Below, piece by piece: positions 1 to 9,659 of a stretch of 64,000 nt of DNA. Location of the stretch: NCBI GenBank assembly GCA_019925105.1, contig JAHGAU010000001.1, positions 1,860,001-1,924,000 of the forward strand. Reading direction: 5' to 3'. Made by a program: the position numbers and the translations under genes. Position 1 is the stretch's first letter, and every line of letters begins with the position of its first letter. The stretch is from Niebla homalea (taxonomy: Eukaryota > Ascomycota > Lecanoromycetes > Lecanorales > Ramalinaceae). The notes below the pieces were generated by a model. That model saw nothing but the letters and a program-made list of their open reading frames with translations, did no database searches and had not been told where the DNA came from.

Positions 1-7
1 TTTCAAG

Positions 8-956
8 ATGGCACGCTCACAGAGGACGGGAGGATTGCATAACCTCGGGCAAGGTGTCATCCTGTGCCAGAGACTCCGTGCGTGAGTGCCGTCGTTGTGG
101 CCGCGTCGTTTGCCGGGTAAACACCCCTTTCCCCCCTTTTCACCTTTCCCCTCCCTTTTTGTTTTCCCTAGGAGTTGTGAGGTGGTACAAGCCGCCCTTC
201 TCTCTCCCAAGTCTCTTACCCATTTCCCAGAACTGCACCGTCAAACGCCCCGCGACCCCACGGTTCCCCCTCCGCCTCCGCCGCCTCTGCCCCACCTGCC
301 TCGCCGCTCCCATCTCCGGCCTCACCGGGACCGCCGGTTGTTGCCCGACCACGCAGGACCCCTGCATCTGCCCCAGCACCGTCCATCTCTGCGGGCCCTG
401 CGGCGCCAAGATCGGCGAGGCCGACACCACCTACGCCCGCGTGTGGACCTGGCGCACCAGGTACACGACATACCTGGGCGGGCTCGGCACCGGCATCGGC
501 GAGGGCAATGAAGGGGTCAAGTGCGCGCGCGGCGCGGACTGTCTGGGCGCATTGGAGGTCGAGGTCGAGTTCGAGTGCCATGCGGGCGGCAGCAACAACA
601 GCAGTAGCAGTAGTTTGGGCGATGAGCAGAATGGTGGTGGTGGTGGTGATGCCCATGCCGTGGATGCAAATGTGCTGGCCACCACGGCTACTGCCACGGC
701 TGCTACGGCTAGGCAAGGGGGTCACGACTCGCCTGGGGTTAAGGAAGGGGCGGGGTATTGGAACCTCGAGGTCGAAGGGCTGGGGGGCGTGGTGAAGAAG
801 AAGGTGAGGAAGCGGGAACGCATGGGTGGCACGGTGAGGGAGTTGGAGGAAGAATGTCGGGGTGGGGAGGTCTTGAGGAAGGAGAAGGACGGGGAGGCGA
901 GGGCGTGGTGCGCTTGGTGCCACAGGGTTGTCCCTGGGAGGGACGATGTGGTGTAG
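8..956 (+). CDS. Cys-rich putative zinc-binding protein, 5' structure uncertain
   Basis: The reading frame that ends at the TAG at 954-956 is coding-like. It holds a CPTC pair, then several more cysteines (CC, CIC, LCGPCG), a Trp/Tyr-rich stretch and a final WCAWC pair, a pattern that suggests one or more structural zinc sites. The middle is low-complexity (Asn/Ser, Gly and Ala/Thr runs, about 590-710), and a basic segment (VKKKVRKRER) precedes the last Cys pair. The 5' end is unclear. One model starts at the ATG at 8, splices from GTGCGT at 78 to the AG at 170-171, and enters the downstream frame in phase. The open frame itself runs from 54 but reads through pyrimidine-rich, intron-like DNA at about 120-170. 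The true start could also lie outside the window. I do not recognise the family beyond conserved-looking fungal protein and infer no function. Confidence 0.5.
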
Positions 957-1438
957 AAATGACACTGTACGTCAAACCTGCTTCTCTGGTGGTGGGGCTT
1001 TAGTCTAAAACATCCGATCAACGTTTTACTCATTCGTGGAACTGAAATGAGTGAATCTCTGCGCTTTCTTGGCCACTGCGATGACATGAATGTGCCCGAA
1101 TTCAAGGATATGCAATGGTGATATTCACTTCTCTAAACGAGTGGCATGTAGCATGATCTCCCAACTAATTAATAAAAGTTGTCCTCATCCCCATCTCACG
1201 CATTCATAGCCGCGAGACTTGTTTGGATGATGGAAAATGATCGTCTTTAACGCGATACCCTCTATGAAGCTAATTTTCTTTAAGAAAAACCAAAAACACG
1301 TCCCTCATCGCATGCGAATCAAGACCCACCCCCATCTAATCCAAAGAACCATGAAAAAAGAAAACCCCCGGGGGTGGGGGTTGGGAGGGGGGAGACCACG
1401 GTGGACCAGCCACCACCAGCACCAGCACCCTCTTTTCC
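957..1438. other. Intergenic, no gene seen
   Basis: Convergent intergenic space between the Cys-rich gene and the minus-strand gene ending at 1439. It holds stop-rich sequence and a G/C homopolymer patch near 1364-1395. I see no RNA gene or repeat. Confidence 0.5.
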
Positions 1439-2455
1439 TCAACCGTGATTCTGGATCCAGCCCTCAATCGCGCCCAGGGCGGGATCGTCGTCGAGCCAGA
1501 ACCCAGCCTGCTGGTCCCTGGCGCGGAAGCCGTTGACGATGCGCTGGTCGGTGATGCTGTTGAGCTCCTGGATCTGGAGTGTAAGTGAGTCTTTCGTTTC
1601 CCCTGTTTGTTGATGGTGGGTTGGAGGGATGAAGGGGATTTTTCAAGGACGGTTTTCGTCTCGACTGCTACTGTACGAGACAAGGGGGATAAGGGACTGG
1701 TGTACTTTTTTTTGGGCGGTCCGTGTGATGCGAGAAAGGATTGTGAAGAGAGAGAAGAGGAGGGGGAGGGAGGGGGGGGAAAGAGAAGGAGACGCTGTAC
1801 TTTATCAAATTCGGGAAGGTTTAAAGAGAAAGGAAGCTAGATGGAGATCACAAGAACCTACTTGACGGAAGGCATCCTCCACCTGCTGCAACTTCGCCAC
1901 GTCGCCGTTCTTGGGCTTCCCGTGCTTGAGGAGGGATTGCCGTGCATTCACCCATTTGATCGCGGCCGTGGCGCGCAGATATATCCGTTGGGCTTTGAAG
2001 CGGCGGACGCTGGCGTCGATGATGACTCTGTTTGATGGGAGCGGAGCACCAGTCAGCTTCTGGATCGCGCGCGCTGGGGGGAAACAGAGGTCGCTCAATA
2101 CGTCTCCTTCCGGGCTCACCGTCGTAGCTGTCGCTTTGCCGCCTCGTCCGCCGCAGTTGGAGGATGCAGCATCTCCGAAATGTATGGGGCACTGAGCAAG
2201 GCTTGAGCCTCGGCGAGGCATTGCCCGAGAGTCGTGTAGCCAACCTCATCTTGTTCGCCTGCCCCAGGGGTAGCCTGACAAGCGGCGATCTCGCTCTGTA
2301 TGGCTTGATAGTCGCGGAGTAGCTCGATGACACGTAGCGCTCGGGCATCGTTGACTGTGGACAGAACCAGGCACGGGAGATTAGTATGTCAAGGCATCTT
2401 CTTCTTCTACGACGTAAAAGCGATCCGACAAGATGAGCTTACATCCGTCGGCCAT
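1439..2455 (-). CDS. Unrecognised conserved-looking protein of about 182 aa, four exons
   Basis: A phase-consistent model can be built on the minus strand: exon 1 2455-2443 (begins MADG), exon 2 2354-2120, exon 3 2027-1862, exon 4 1573-1439, with GT/AG borders throughout. The sum is 549 nt, giving 182 aa. The product looks helical and soluble. It has ARALRVIELLRDYQAIQ near the N-terminus, then an Ala/Gln-rich segment, KWVNARQSLLKHG in the middle, and the C-terminus ALGAIEGWIQNHG. There is no signal peptide or membrane segment. The last intron (1861-1574, 288 nt) is long for this window, so a small extra exon could be hidden there. I do not recognise the family. The start is supported by the short first exon joining in phase to FNDARAL. 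The gene is transcribed in the same direction as the proteasome gene upstream of it. Confidence 0.6.
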
Positions 2456-3442
2456 GCCAGTAGGCTTCTGGGACTACCCTTGCGATCTAAGGCTGCGAAT
2501 TTGCGGACGAACTTCCCCTTGCTGATTAGTATTCATGATTCAAGGCTTGCCGGCGAGAATATATGCCTTCACGGAAGTGCACCATGGCATCAGGGGTTCG
2601 TAAAGCTCGCGTAAAGGATATGACAGCGGGCACCACGGTCTGCATGACCCTCGATACAATACATGATTGATTGGAATCCAGACAAGCACCAATAGTGTGA
2701 GCAGACCGCAACAATAGTGAACGAGGGCCATCCACCACGTTGGAAGGGTCGCATGAAACAACCAAAAGTACAAACTTCGTGGTGGATAGTGCTTGTGCCA
2801 TTGCCAGCTGGGATGACAAACAGAAGCAATGATGATGCAGAACGTGATTTTGATAATGAAAGCTCAGCCGTTGATGGCATTCAGCTGCGCCACAACTTTA
2901 TTATTTTCAGCAACTTCAAGCTAGCTCGGAGCCGAAATAGGAAATGGTCTCGGAACGCAAGAACTCAAACCTTCTGTCCACGAACGAGTTGAAAGCTGAA
3001 TGGAAATTGTCTTATTGGTCAAAGGGGTGGACCGATGATCCCATTGACTTTCCTTCGTCCTCCCGACCTCTGAGAATTGTTTCATGGGTCTTTCGGTAGG
3101 AGATAACGTGATCGGAAAAGCAAATAATAATCGAGTCTTGGCAAGCACGTTGTCCCTGTGGCTTGGTTCCCCGTACGCACTTTGACTATACGGTACCTGG
3201 TAGGCTGGTTCTTTACATGCGCATGGGCAATGTCCCTATGGTCGGGCTGAGACTGCAGACTCCATAACGGCATGCTAAGACGCTATTCGCGGAAGAAACA
3301 TGCTGTCATCAGTCATTAGCTCAGCACCTCTCAATCAATAGAGATGTTTGTCACACATGAAGGATGTTGTGACTGTGTCCTCGCGAATTGATGATCCTGA
3401 TAGGTCGAACTTACAAGAACCTGATGTGGTATTGTCTCCCTC
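2456..3442. other. Intergenic, no gene seen
   Basis: About 1 kb between two minus-strand genes. It would contain the promoter of the 182-aa gene and the 3' end of the proteasome gene. The frames here are short and mutually overlapping, with no family pattern. Confidence 0.5.
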
Positions 3443-4464
3443 CTAATCCTTTTCGGCAATGGCCTGTAACCGTTCGTCTATCTCTTCTTCTGACAAGACT
3501 CGGAATGCTGATTCATCGCCTTCTTTGGCTCCTTCTTTCGGTGCACCAACGATCCCAATTTCCAGCTCGGTCTTCTTGAAGTCAACGCTCATCACCGTAC
3601 TTAAGGCGGAGATCCCTAGCTCGACAACGTCTTCCCACGAGCCATCGGCGCAGTCCTTGTTTTTTAATTTCTTCTCCATATGATTCAGTACCTCTTGCTG
3701 CTTCGGTCCGGCCGCTGTGGCCTTGTATCCAACGTAGTACCCTGCAGGGTCACACTTGTAGAGTTGAGGGCCATATTCCCCGTCCACTGATATCAGTATC
3801 TGCGCCACACCTAGAGGTCGCATATATGCCTGCCATCCAAGTCAGGTATACGTCACAGCGGGCGAGGCTGCTGCAGGCTCAGCTGACCTTTTGAGTGTAG
3901 ACCTGGTTGATGTTTGCCAAACGTTTTGCCAAGACATCGCATGGCATTTCGTAGCCAAACTTATACCTGAACTCTGCGGCCTCACCCTGCGCTCTCGAGG
4001 CTGATGCTCGAGCATCAGCTATGGAACCAGTCATGACGCAGCCCACGGATGGCGAAAGTCTGAAGAGGTAGGAGACCGAACTGGGATCGATCAATTTATC
4101 CTAGACACAGCGCTGCTGTTCAGCTTTGAAGAGCATGCCACTCCATCTGGCGCCGTACTGACCGGCACTTTTTTCTGTGAGAGCACCACTGCGCAGTTCT
4201 TGCCTCTGACTCCAACCGATGTGATGTTGGCCGCAGTGATGGCCTTGAAAGCATACTCTAAGTCCTCGTCAGTAGCTCCAGGATGGAAGGTGGCATCGCT
4301 CGAGCTGTTGTAGTAAGACGTGGACGCATATAAAGAGATTGAACGCACCCACTTGGTACAGTCGTCCCTGATCCGAGAAAATTGTGATATGTCTGTCCAT
4401 CCCACTTGCTGTACGGCCTGAGCTTTGTAAATCAATCAACATATGCTTCCAACCTACCTGCCAT
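3443..4464 (-). CDS. SCL1: 20S proteasome subunit alpha type-1 (Scl1/PSMA6 family)
   Basis: This is an alpha-ring subunit of the 20S core proteasome, which gates and scaffolds the protein-degrading barrel in nucleus and cytosol. Exons: 4464-4458, 4417-4349, 4257-4163, 4100-3888, 3829-3443, giving 256 aa, the usual size. The N-terminal alpha-subunit signature is rebuilt across two introns ([20 protein letters not shown]). It is followed by [14 protein letters not shown], the [14 protein letters not shown] core, [27 protein letters not shown] and the [14 protein letters not shown] block. The C-terminus is acidic, ending in [15 protein letters not shown]. The first exon is only 7 nt, and an alternative acceptor 9 nt downstream would give a product three residues shorter. 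Alpha subunits carry no catalytic threonine. The gene diverges from the PPR gene at 4756. It reads as an intact, canonical copy; whether the genome holds a second one cannot be seen here. Confidence 0.93.
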
Positions 4465-4755
4465 CTTGACGGTTTGACCGTTCCAGATCCTTTAGCAACC
4501 TGAGGAGATGTATACTATCTTGAAGATGCTTTCCTTGAGGGTTGAAATGCGCTGCAAAGTATGGTGTCGCAAATCAAAGATGATGCAGCTCGAGCTGCCT
4601 GGCGCAATCCATCGGTAGAACCATTTTTCCGACCAGGGGATCTCGACTTCACCACTCGATAAATAATTCGCATCCTTCATGCGACCATTAATATTCTTGT
4701 CGGCCATTGAAAACCCCGAAATATTGAGTCGTGGTAATCAAGCACCAGAGATTTT
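4465..4755. promoter_or_regulatory. Divergent promoter between proteasome alpha-1 and the PPR gene
   Basis: This 291-bp gap separates two genes reading outward, so it must hold both promoters unless they start further away. A short minus-strand frame inside it (4492-4707) has no family pattern and is probably leader sequence. I see no convincing TATA box or proteasome-type control element. Confidence 0.5.
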
Positions 4756-6711
4756 ATGAAAGCATGGCGCCGTGCTCTAGTTCGTAGAGACCGACTATCC
4801 TACCATCATGCGGCTGGGGTGAACAACAAAGCGACTCAGTATCTCCTCTGCAGATCCATTGCGCATTCGACAAATTGGGGAAGCACCGTGGGTTGTTGTC
4901 TGATCTCACCGAGATGCCGTCAATCCGTGGCTACAAAATTGTCCGATTGCAAGTCGTCCTCGACTGCTGCAGCATCGATAGACAACAGCTATGCCAAGCT
5001 TCCGGCCACTGAAGTTCACCAACATGTTATAGAGCGAACCAAGAGCGTAGAGCGATCTGAATGGCAAGAGGTCGCGCAGGTATCTGACCGGCTCAATGCA
5101 TCTGCATGGCCATCGCCTCCCACAGGAGAGCAGCAGTCAAAAGATGCAGGACTTGAAACCCTGAACCTCGATGAACCTACACGAGATGATTGGAAAGAAG
5201 CTTTCTCAATATTATGCAAGTACTATAATCCAAATTCGGGCGCGCGGGCTGCGTATCGCCATCACTATTCCCACAGGAGGTCGCGACTCGAACGCCAATC
5301 ATGGTTCCCTCGGGAACCCGGAGCATGGGGTTGTCGAAGCTTGACTGTGTATATACACGATCTTGCTGAATATAAGCCTCCTCGATCAATTCTCTGCCAA
5401 TTTCTACCATCTGAAGCCAAACATCCCCAGGTCAAAAGTATCTGGGACTTGGCAAACGTAATTCTATCGGTCCTGCAGGATGAAAACCTAAGAGATTCTG
5501 TCAACATCGAAGCTTGCCATGTGGCTCTGCGATTCTTCTATCGTTACCGCTTCATGCTTCATGCCCGAGCCTTATACAGGCGAATGGAGTATCTCAAGAT
5601 GGGGGTGTCCACCAAGACTTGGAACATTATACTTGAAGCTTCCGCCATCCGCAAAGACCTAGCAAATTTTACAGGACTTCTCCAGGCGATGATCAGACGA
5701 GGGTTCAGACCAGATGCAAACACTTGGATTGCCTTTACGAGAGTTCTGGATACTGCAGATACGGGAAGCCTAGTGATCAGAAAGATGAGAAGTCTCGGTG
5801 TCATGAACAACACCAATATCCAGCGAGATACCTCGGGCTACATGGTAGGATACCATATCGAGGAGCACATGCAGGAAGACGGTGCCATCGACATCGCCTC
5901 CTTGTTCTCCGGAATGCATGGCTTTTACGGCCCATACTGGCTTTCAACGTCAGCAGGCAATACGGTCCTGTCTAAATTGATTCAATCATCCAAGAACAGC
6001 AAGTCTGCTCGCATATCGAGGGCTTTGGATGTGCTCGCACAAATGCAAGAGCATAATTTCATTCCAAACCAGAAAACCATGGCGATTTTTCTACACGGCT
6101 GTGAAGGCTCGCTCCGACGCGACATGCTCATGCAGGTCCTGGTCACATTTCAGGAAAAATGGAAGCTGGGACCAGACTCTCAGGGGCATGAAAGACTATT
6201 TCGCTACGCCTGGTCACATAAAGATCTCAACTTCCTTCGAGCTATCTGGATCTCTGCTTGCGTCAAAGGCTACGTTACGTTCTCCATGCAAGACAGAATT
6301 GTCCAAAGCGTGCTGCAATACAGCTTACTGTCACTACCGGATACCCAGCCTATACCCTTTAAGGCTTTAGCTGGCTGGTTCGTGCTGAGCATCGACCCGC
6401 ACAAGCCAATTACAGGCATCAACCCAGACGGACACAACCCCGAGGGTAAGGATCGACAAGTATCTCAGGCATTGATTGCTTTGAAAAGCAATCTGGCACT
6501 AGTAGGGCAGGCAAGCATCCCCCCCGGGTTCCTAACCGATTTACGCCAAGCTTCAGTGATCGATCACGGATGGTATTCAAAAGGTTTTTGGACCTCCCGG
6601 CAAACCCAAGACGTGCTCATAAAGGATAGCATGAGAATTAGGGTGGCAGAAAGGAGCCGTGCTCACGCAATGAAAGCCGGTTTTCGCAGGGTGGGTCTTC
6701 GGAGGCGTTGA
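4756..6711 (+). CDS. Pentatricopeptide-repeat (PPR) protein, probably mitochondrial
   Basis: A single open exon of 651 aa. The N-terminus is basic and hydroxylated with few acidic residues (MKAWRRALVRRDRLSYHH), as in mitochondrial targeting peptides. Helical-hairpin repeats of PPR type can be seen around residues 265-335 (ARALYRRMEYLKMGVSTKTW, then LLQAMIRRGFRPDANTWIAF) and around 420-455 (LDVLAQMQEHNFIPNQKT). The C-terminus is strongly basic (HAMKAGFRRVGLRRR). Fungal PPR proteins of this size usually act on mitochondrial RNA stability, processing or translation; the RNA target cannot be read from sequence. The start is the first ATG in the frame. It lies close to the divergent proteasome gene, and the following 1.4 kb is non-coding. 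Confidence is good for the class, none for a specific orthologue. Confidence 0.8.
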   Translation: MKAWRRALVRRDRLSYHHAAGVNNKATQYLLCRSIAHSTNWGSTVGCCLISPRCRQSVATKLSDCKSSSTAAASIDNSYAKLPATEVHQHVIERTKSVERSEWQEVAQVSDRLNASAWPSPPTGEQQSKDAGLETLNLDEPTRDDWKEAFSILCKYYNPNSGARAAYRHHYSHRRSRLERQSWFPREPGAWGCRSLTVYIHDLAEYKPPRSILCQFLPSEAKHPQVKSIWDLANVILSVLQDENLRDSVNIEACHVALRFFYRYRFMLHARALYRRMEYLKMGVSTKTWNIILEASAIRKDLANFTGLLQAMIRRGFRPDANTWIAFTRVLDTADTGSLVIRKMRSLGVMNNTNIQRDTSGYMVGYHIEEHMQEDGAIDIASLFSGMHGFYGPYWLSTSAGNTVLSKLIQSSKNSKSARISRALDVLAQMQEHNFIPNQKTMAIFLHGCEGSLRRDMLMQVLVTFQEKWKLGPDSQGHERLFRYAWSHKDLNFLRAIWISACVKGYVTFSMQDRIVQSVLQYSLLSLPDTQPIPFKALAGWFVLSIDPHKPITGINPDGHNPEGKDRQVSQALIALKSNLALVGQASIPPGFLTDLRQASVIDHGWYSKGFWTSRQTQDVLIKDSMRIRVAERSRAHAMKAGFRRVGLRRR

Positions 6712-8130
6712 CAAGCCGACCTCCTTGTTGAACGAGTCTCAGTCAGAGAAGATCTGTGATTATTCTAGCAGCAATAGGTTCATCGTGTTTCAGCAGTTTG
6801 CGAGACAGGCCCCCAACGATCCATCGACTGTTCGGCTATTTGCGGGTATGTTGCAGATACCTTGGGGACAGTCATGGCTGAGAACCAACCTTAATGGTCG
6901 AACGTCACAGGACTGCGTCTCCGCAGTATGTAGGAGTGAAGGGGGGACAAGGGCAAGTAGAAAGGGTTCTACGATGCATTCAGACGAATTACGAACATCG
7001 GCAGCGGAGGCCAAAACGCAACCTGCTGCGGGGCGAAGGCAACATTTTACCCAATCCGAGTACTCAATCACTGAAACCATCAACTTGTCGCTGCTTTACT
7101 TGTCAACCTAGGCTGCTGATTCGGTACAGGCCCTGGGATTTGCTCTTTGGCTTCTGATGTGCTTATCTCCAGAGGCTAGGTATCTCTCTACAAGAGGCCG
7201 GCATCCATGAGGTAAGCTCCTGGGTTGGGGTTCTCAGGCAACCATTTCAAGAGACCCACACAGGGACCATTGGCTCGTCGAATGTGTTCAGGGTTGAGAG
7301 AAGTCAACAAATCTATGAGCCCATCAATTCTGCGGCGTCTTGACGCTTCCAATGCCTATCCCCAGATGGCTCCGTTGGCGGTCACCTGCACTGCCCCTTG
7401 CATACACATGCCCGCGTTTTAGCAGACAGAGATACTTTGGGTCAGAAAGAAGTGTCCACGACTCTCCAGGCGTGTTGCCTTAAGAAGCCTGCGTCTAACA
7501 TATTCGAACATTGATCAGAAAGGTACCTAACACGGCTACCAGCGTTCGGCCCAGGGTCCTCTCCCTTTTGGGCAATGAGGATCTTACTTCTTGGTCATCG
7601 CGAGGACGTGACGTGCCTAGTCTGGGGCACAAGAAAGTAGCTAATGTCGCTTCTTGGGAGGAGCTGAGACTAAGAGGGTAGCATCTCGCATGCATGGACG
7701 GTAGGCAACGCTGCTCACACTGATCGACTCTCTGGTCGCTGCTTTTACATGAGGGTAAATCCTCTCATGAAGACTGTCCCACTATGGGCACGGATATGGC
7801 GTGTTTGGCGGCATTTGTGGGAAGAGGTTGTGGAGATGGATTGGCTGGTTGATACATCAATAAGACAGCATGCCCCAGGAAATTCTCTTCGTTTGAACAC
7901 GAATCTCTACGCTAGTTGTTATAAAAGATCCATATTCCCCAGAAAATAAAACAACTCGTTTGAATATGTGATATCTTGGCCCGTTCTGAAGTATTGTTCG
8001 ACCTTCAATCCTCGGTGTTCTATTTTTGATTTTCGGGGACTTGCCGCAGACCATTCCGAGCATCCATATACATATCGCAAATAACTCTATCCAATATGCT
8101 TCATTACATACCTTCAACCAGATTGCCACT
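6712..8130. other. Intergenic, left flank of the polyketide cluster
   Basis: About 1.4 kb with only short overlapping frames and no family pattern. It separates the PPR housekeeping gene from the first cluster-like gene and would hold the promoter of the MDR reductase at 8131. Confidence 0.5.
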
Positions 8131-9407
8131 ATGCGAGTCGATTCAGTCCCTAGAGCTACAAAGGAGTGGCGAGTGGAGGGTCAGAAGGGGTTTGACTGTC
8201 TTCAATTGAATGAGAATGCGCCTGTCCCGGAGCTTGGGGATACAGAATGCCTGGTCCGGTGGCACTGCGTTTCCCTTAACTATAGGGATCTACTAGTTAC
8301 CAAAGTTCGTCATCTGTCTCCTGGCTTGATGGCCCTGTACATCAGTGACACTGAACGATCTGCACTCCCTAGGGCAAATATCTATTTGGTAGCAAGGACC
8401 ATGTCGTCCCAGGCTCCGATGGCGCAGGCAAAGTCGTTGCCGTCGGTCCCAAAGTCACCCGCTTCCAACCGGGCGACAGGGTCATGACCCTCCTCCACCA
8501 GAGCCATCTTTCTGGCGCGCTGACCCCCACGACCATCTCAACGACCGGGGTTGGCGGCACCATCGACGGCTGTCTTCGCGAGTTTGGCGCCTTCAGTGAA
8601 CAGGGTCTGGTGTCGATCCCTGACTCGCTCGACTTTGCCCAAGCCAGCACTCTGCCCTGCGCGGCTATCACGGCATGGAACGCGCTGTACGGCCTCGAGA
8701 GCAAGAGCCTGAAGCCTGGAGACACGGTGCTGACCCAAGGAACCGGTGGCGTCAGTCTCTTTGCGCTCCAGGTAAGCACCTACCGCCCCCCATCATCCAC
8801 TCTCCCCAAAACAACACGGGTGCACGTGCGCTGACGCGAGCCTTTGCCGCAAAACCCCAGTTTGCCAAAGCCGCCGGTGCGTACTGCATCTCCACCACCT
8901 CTTCCGAATCGAAGGCCCAGATCCTACGGGATATGGGAGCCGACCACATCATCAATTACCGTGAAGATCCAAACTGGGGCACCTCGGCTCGGTCGCTCAC
9001 GCCCCACGGCCACGGTGTTTCGCACATTGTCGAGATCGGCGGACCGAACACACTTGCGCAGTCTCTCAAGGCTATCAAGATTGAGGGCGTCATCAGCATC
9101 ATCGGCTTCCTGGGTGGTGCTGTCGGTAAGGGCGCACCAAGCTTTCTGGATGTTTTAGGCAATATCTGCACAGTTCGCGGTATCCTGGCTGGGAGTCGAC
9201 AGCAAATGGAAGACATGAACCAGGCTATAGAAGCAAACAAGGTCAAACCATTCGTTGACGAAAAGATCTGGGAGTTCCACGAAATAAAGGAAGCAATGAC
9301 GCACATGGTACGTATTCTGAACAACACATCGACCTTCACCATGCTAATGGGCGCAGTGGGATCAAAAGCATGTTGGTAAGGTTGTAGTCAAGATTTGTGA
9401 CGAATAG
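8131..9407 (+). CDS. Medium-chain dehydrogenase/reductase, quinone-oxidoreductase-like, zinc-free
   Basis: Exons: 8131-8304, 8373-8771, 8861-9307, 9357-9407, giving 356 aa, full MDR length. The GroES-like N-terminal half has the substrate-side SLNYRDLLVTKG and GSDGAGKVVAVG, where zinc alcohol dehydrogenases would have their GHE zinc motif. The missing zinc ligands point to the quinone oxidoreductase/enoyl-reductase branch. The Rossmann half has GDTVLTQGTGGVSLFALQFA (NAD(P)H binding) and DMGADHIINY. The C-terminus MWDQKHVGKVVVKI is the usual family ending and is reached only after splicing the last intron, since the unspliced frame stops differently. It is the leftmost gene of the polyketide cluster and converges on the GMC gene. 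It could reduce a C=C or quinone of a pathway intermediate, or supply enoyl reduction in trans to the HR-PKS; that role is inference. Confidence 0.85.
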
Positions 9408-9659
9408 AGTGAGTACACATAGAGGAAGTAACCCAGATTGGAAGCCTTACGTGTAATCTTTCTGAAAATAAGCTCCTCATGAAATTCATCTCCTGAACTT
9501 ACATCCAGCGTCCTTTCAAGCACAAGTCAAAATATTCAAATGTTTCGCCATGTATATTGGAATAGACCGAGTTTCCAGAAGTGCTCACAAAGGCATAACA
9601 CCCAGCAAGCTTTTAGAACAGACCTCCGACGCTAAATTGCAGGATCCAGAAGCATTTGA

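Noticed and set aside
4091..4435. Apparently aberrant N-terminus of the proteasome subunit in the unspliced frame
   Set aside because: Reading through an intron produced it. Splicing 4348-4258 and 4457-4418 restores the canonical alpha-subunit N-terminus, so the gene is not broken.
4492..4707. 71-codon minus-strand frame upstream of the proteasome gene
   Set aside because: Lies in the divergent promoter with no family pattern; better explained as leader sequence.
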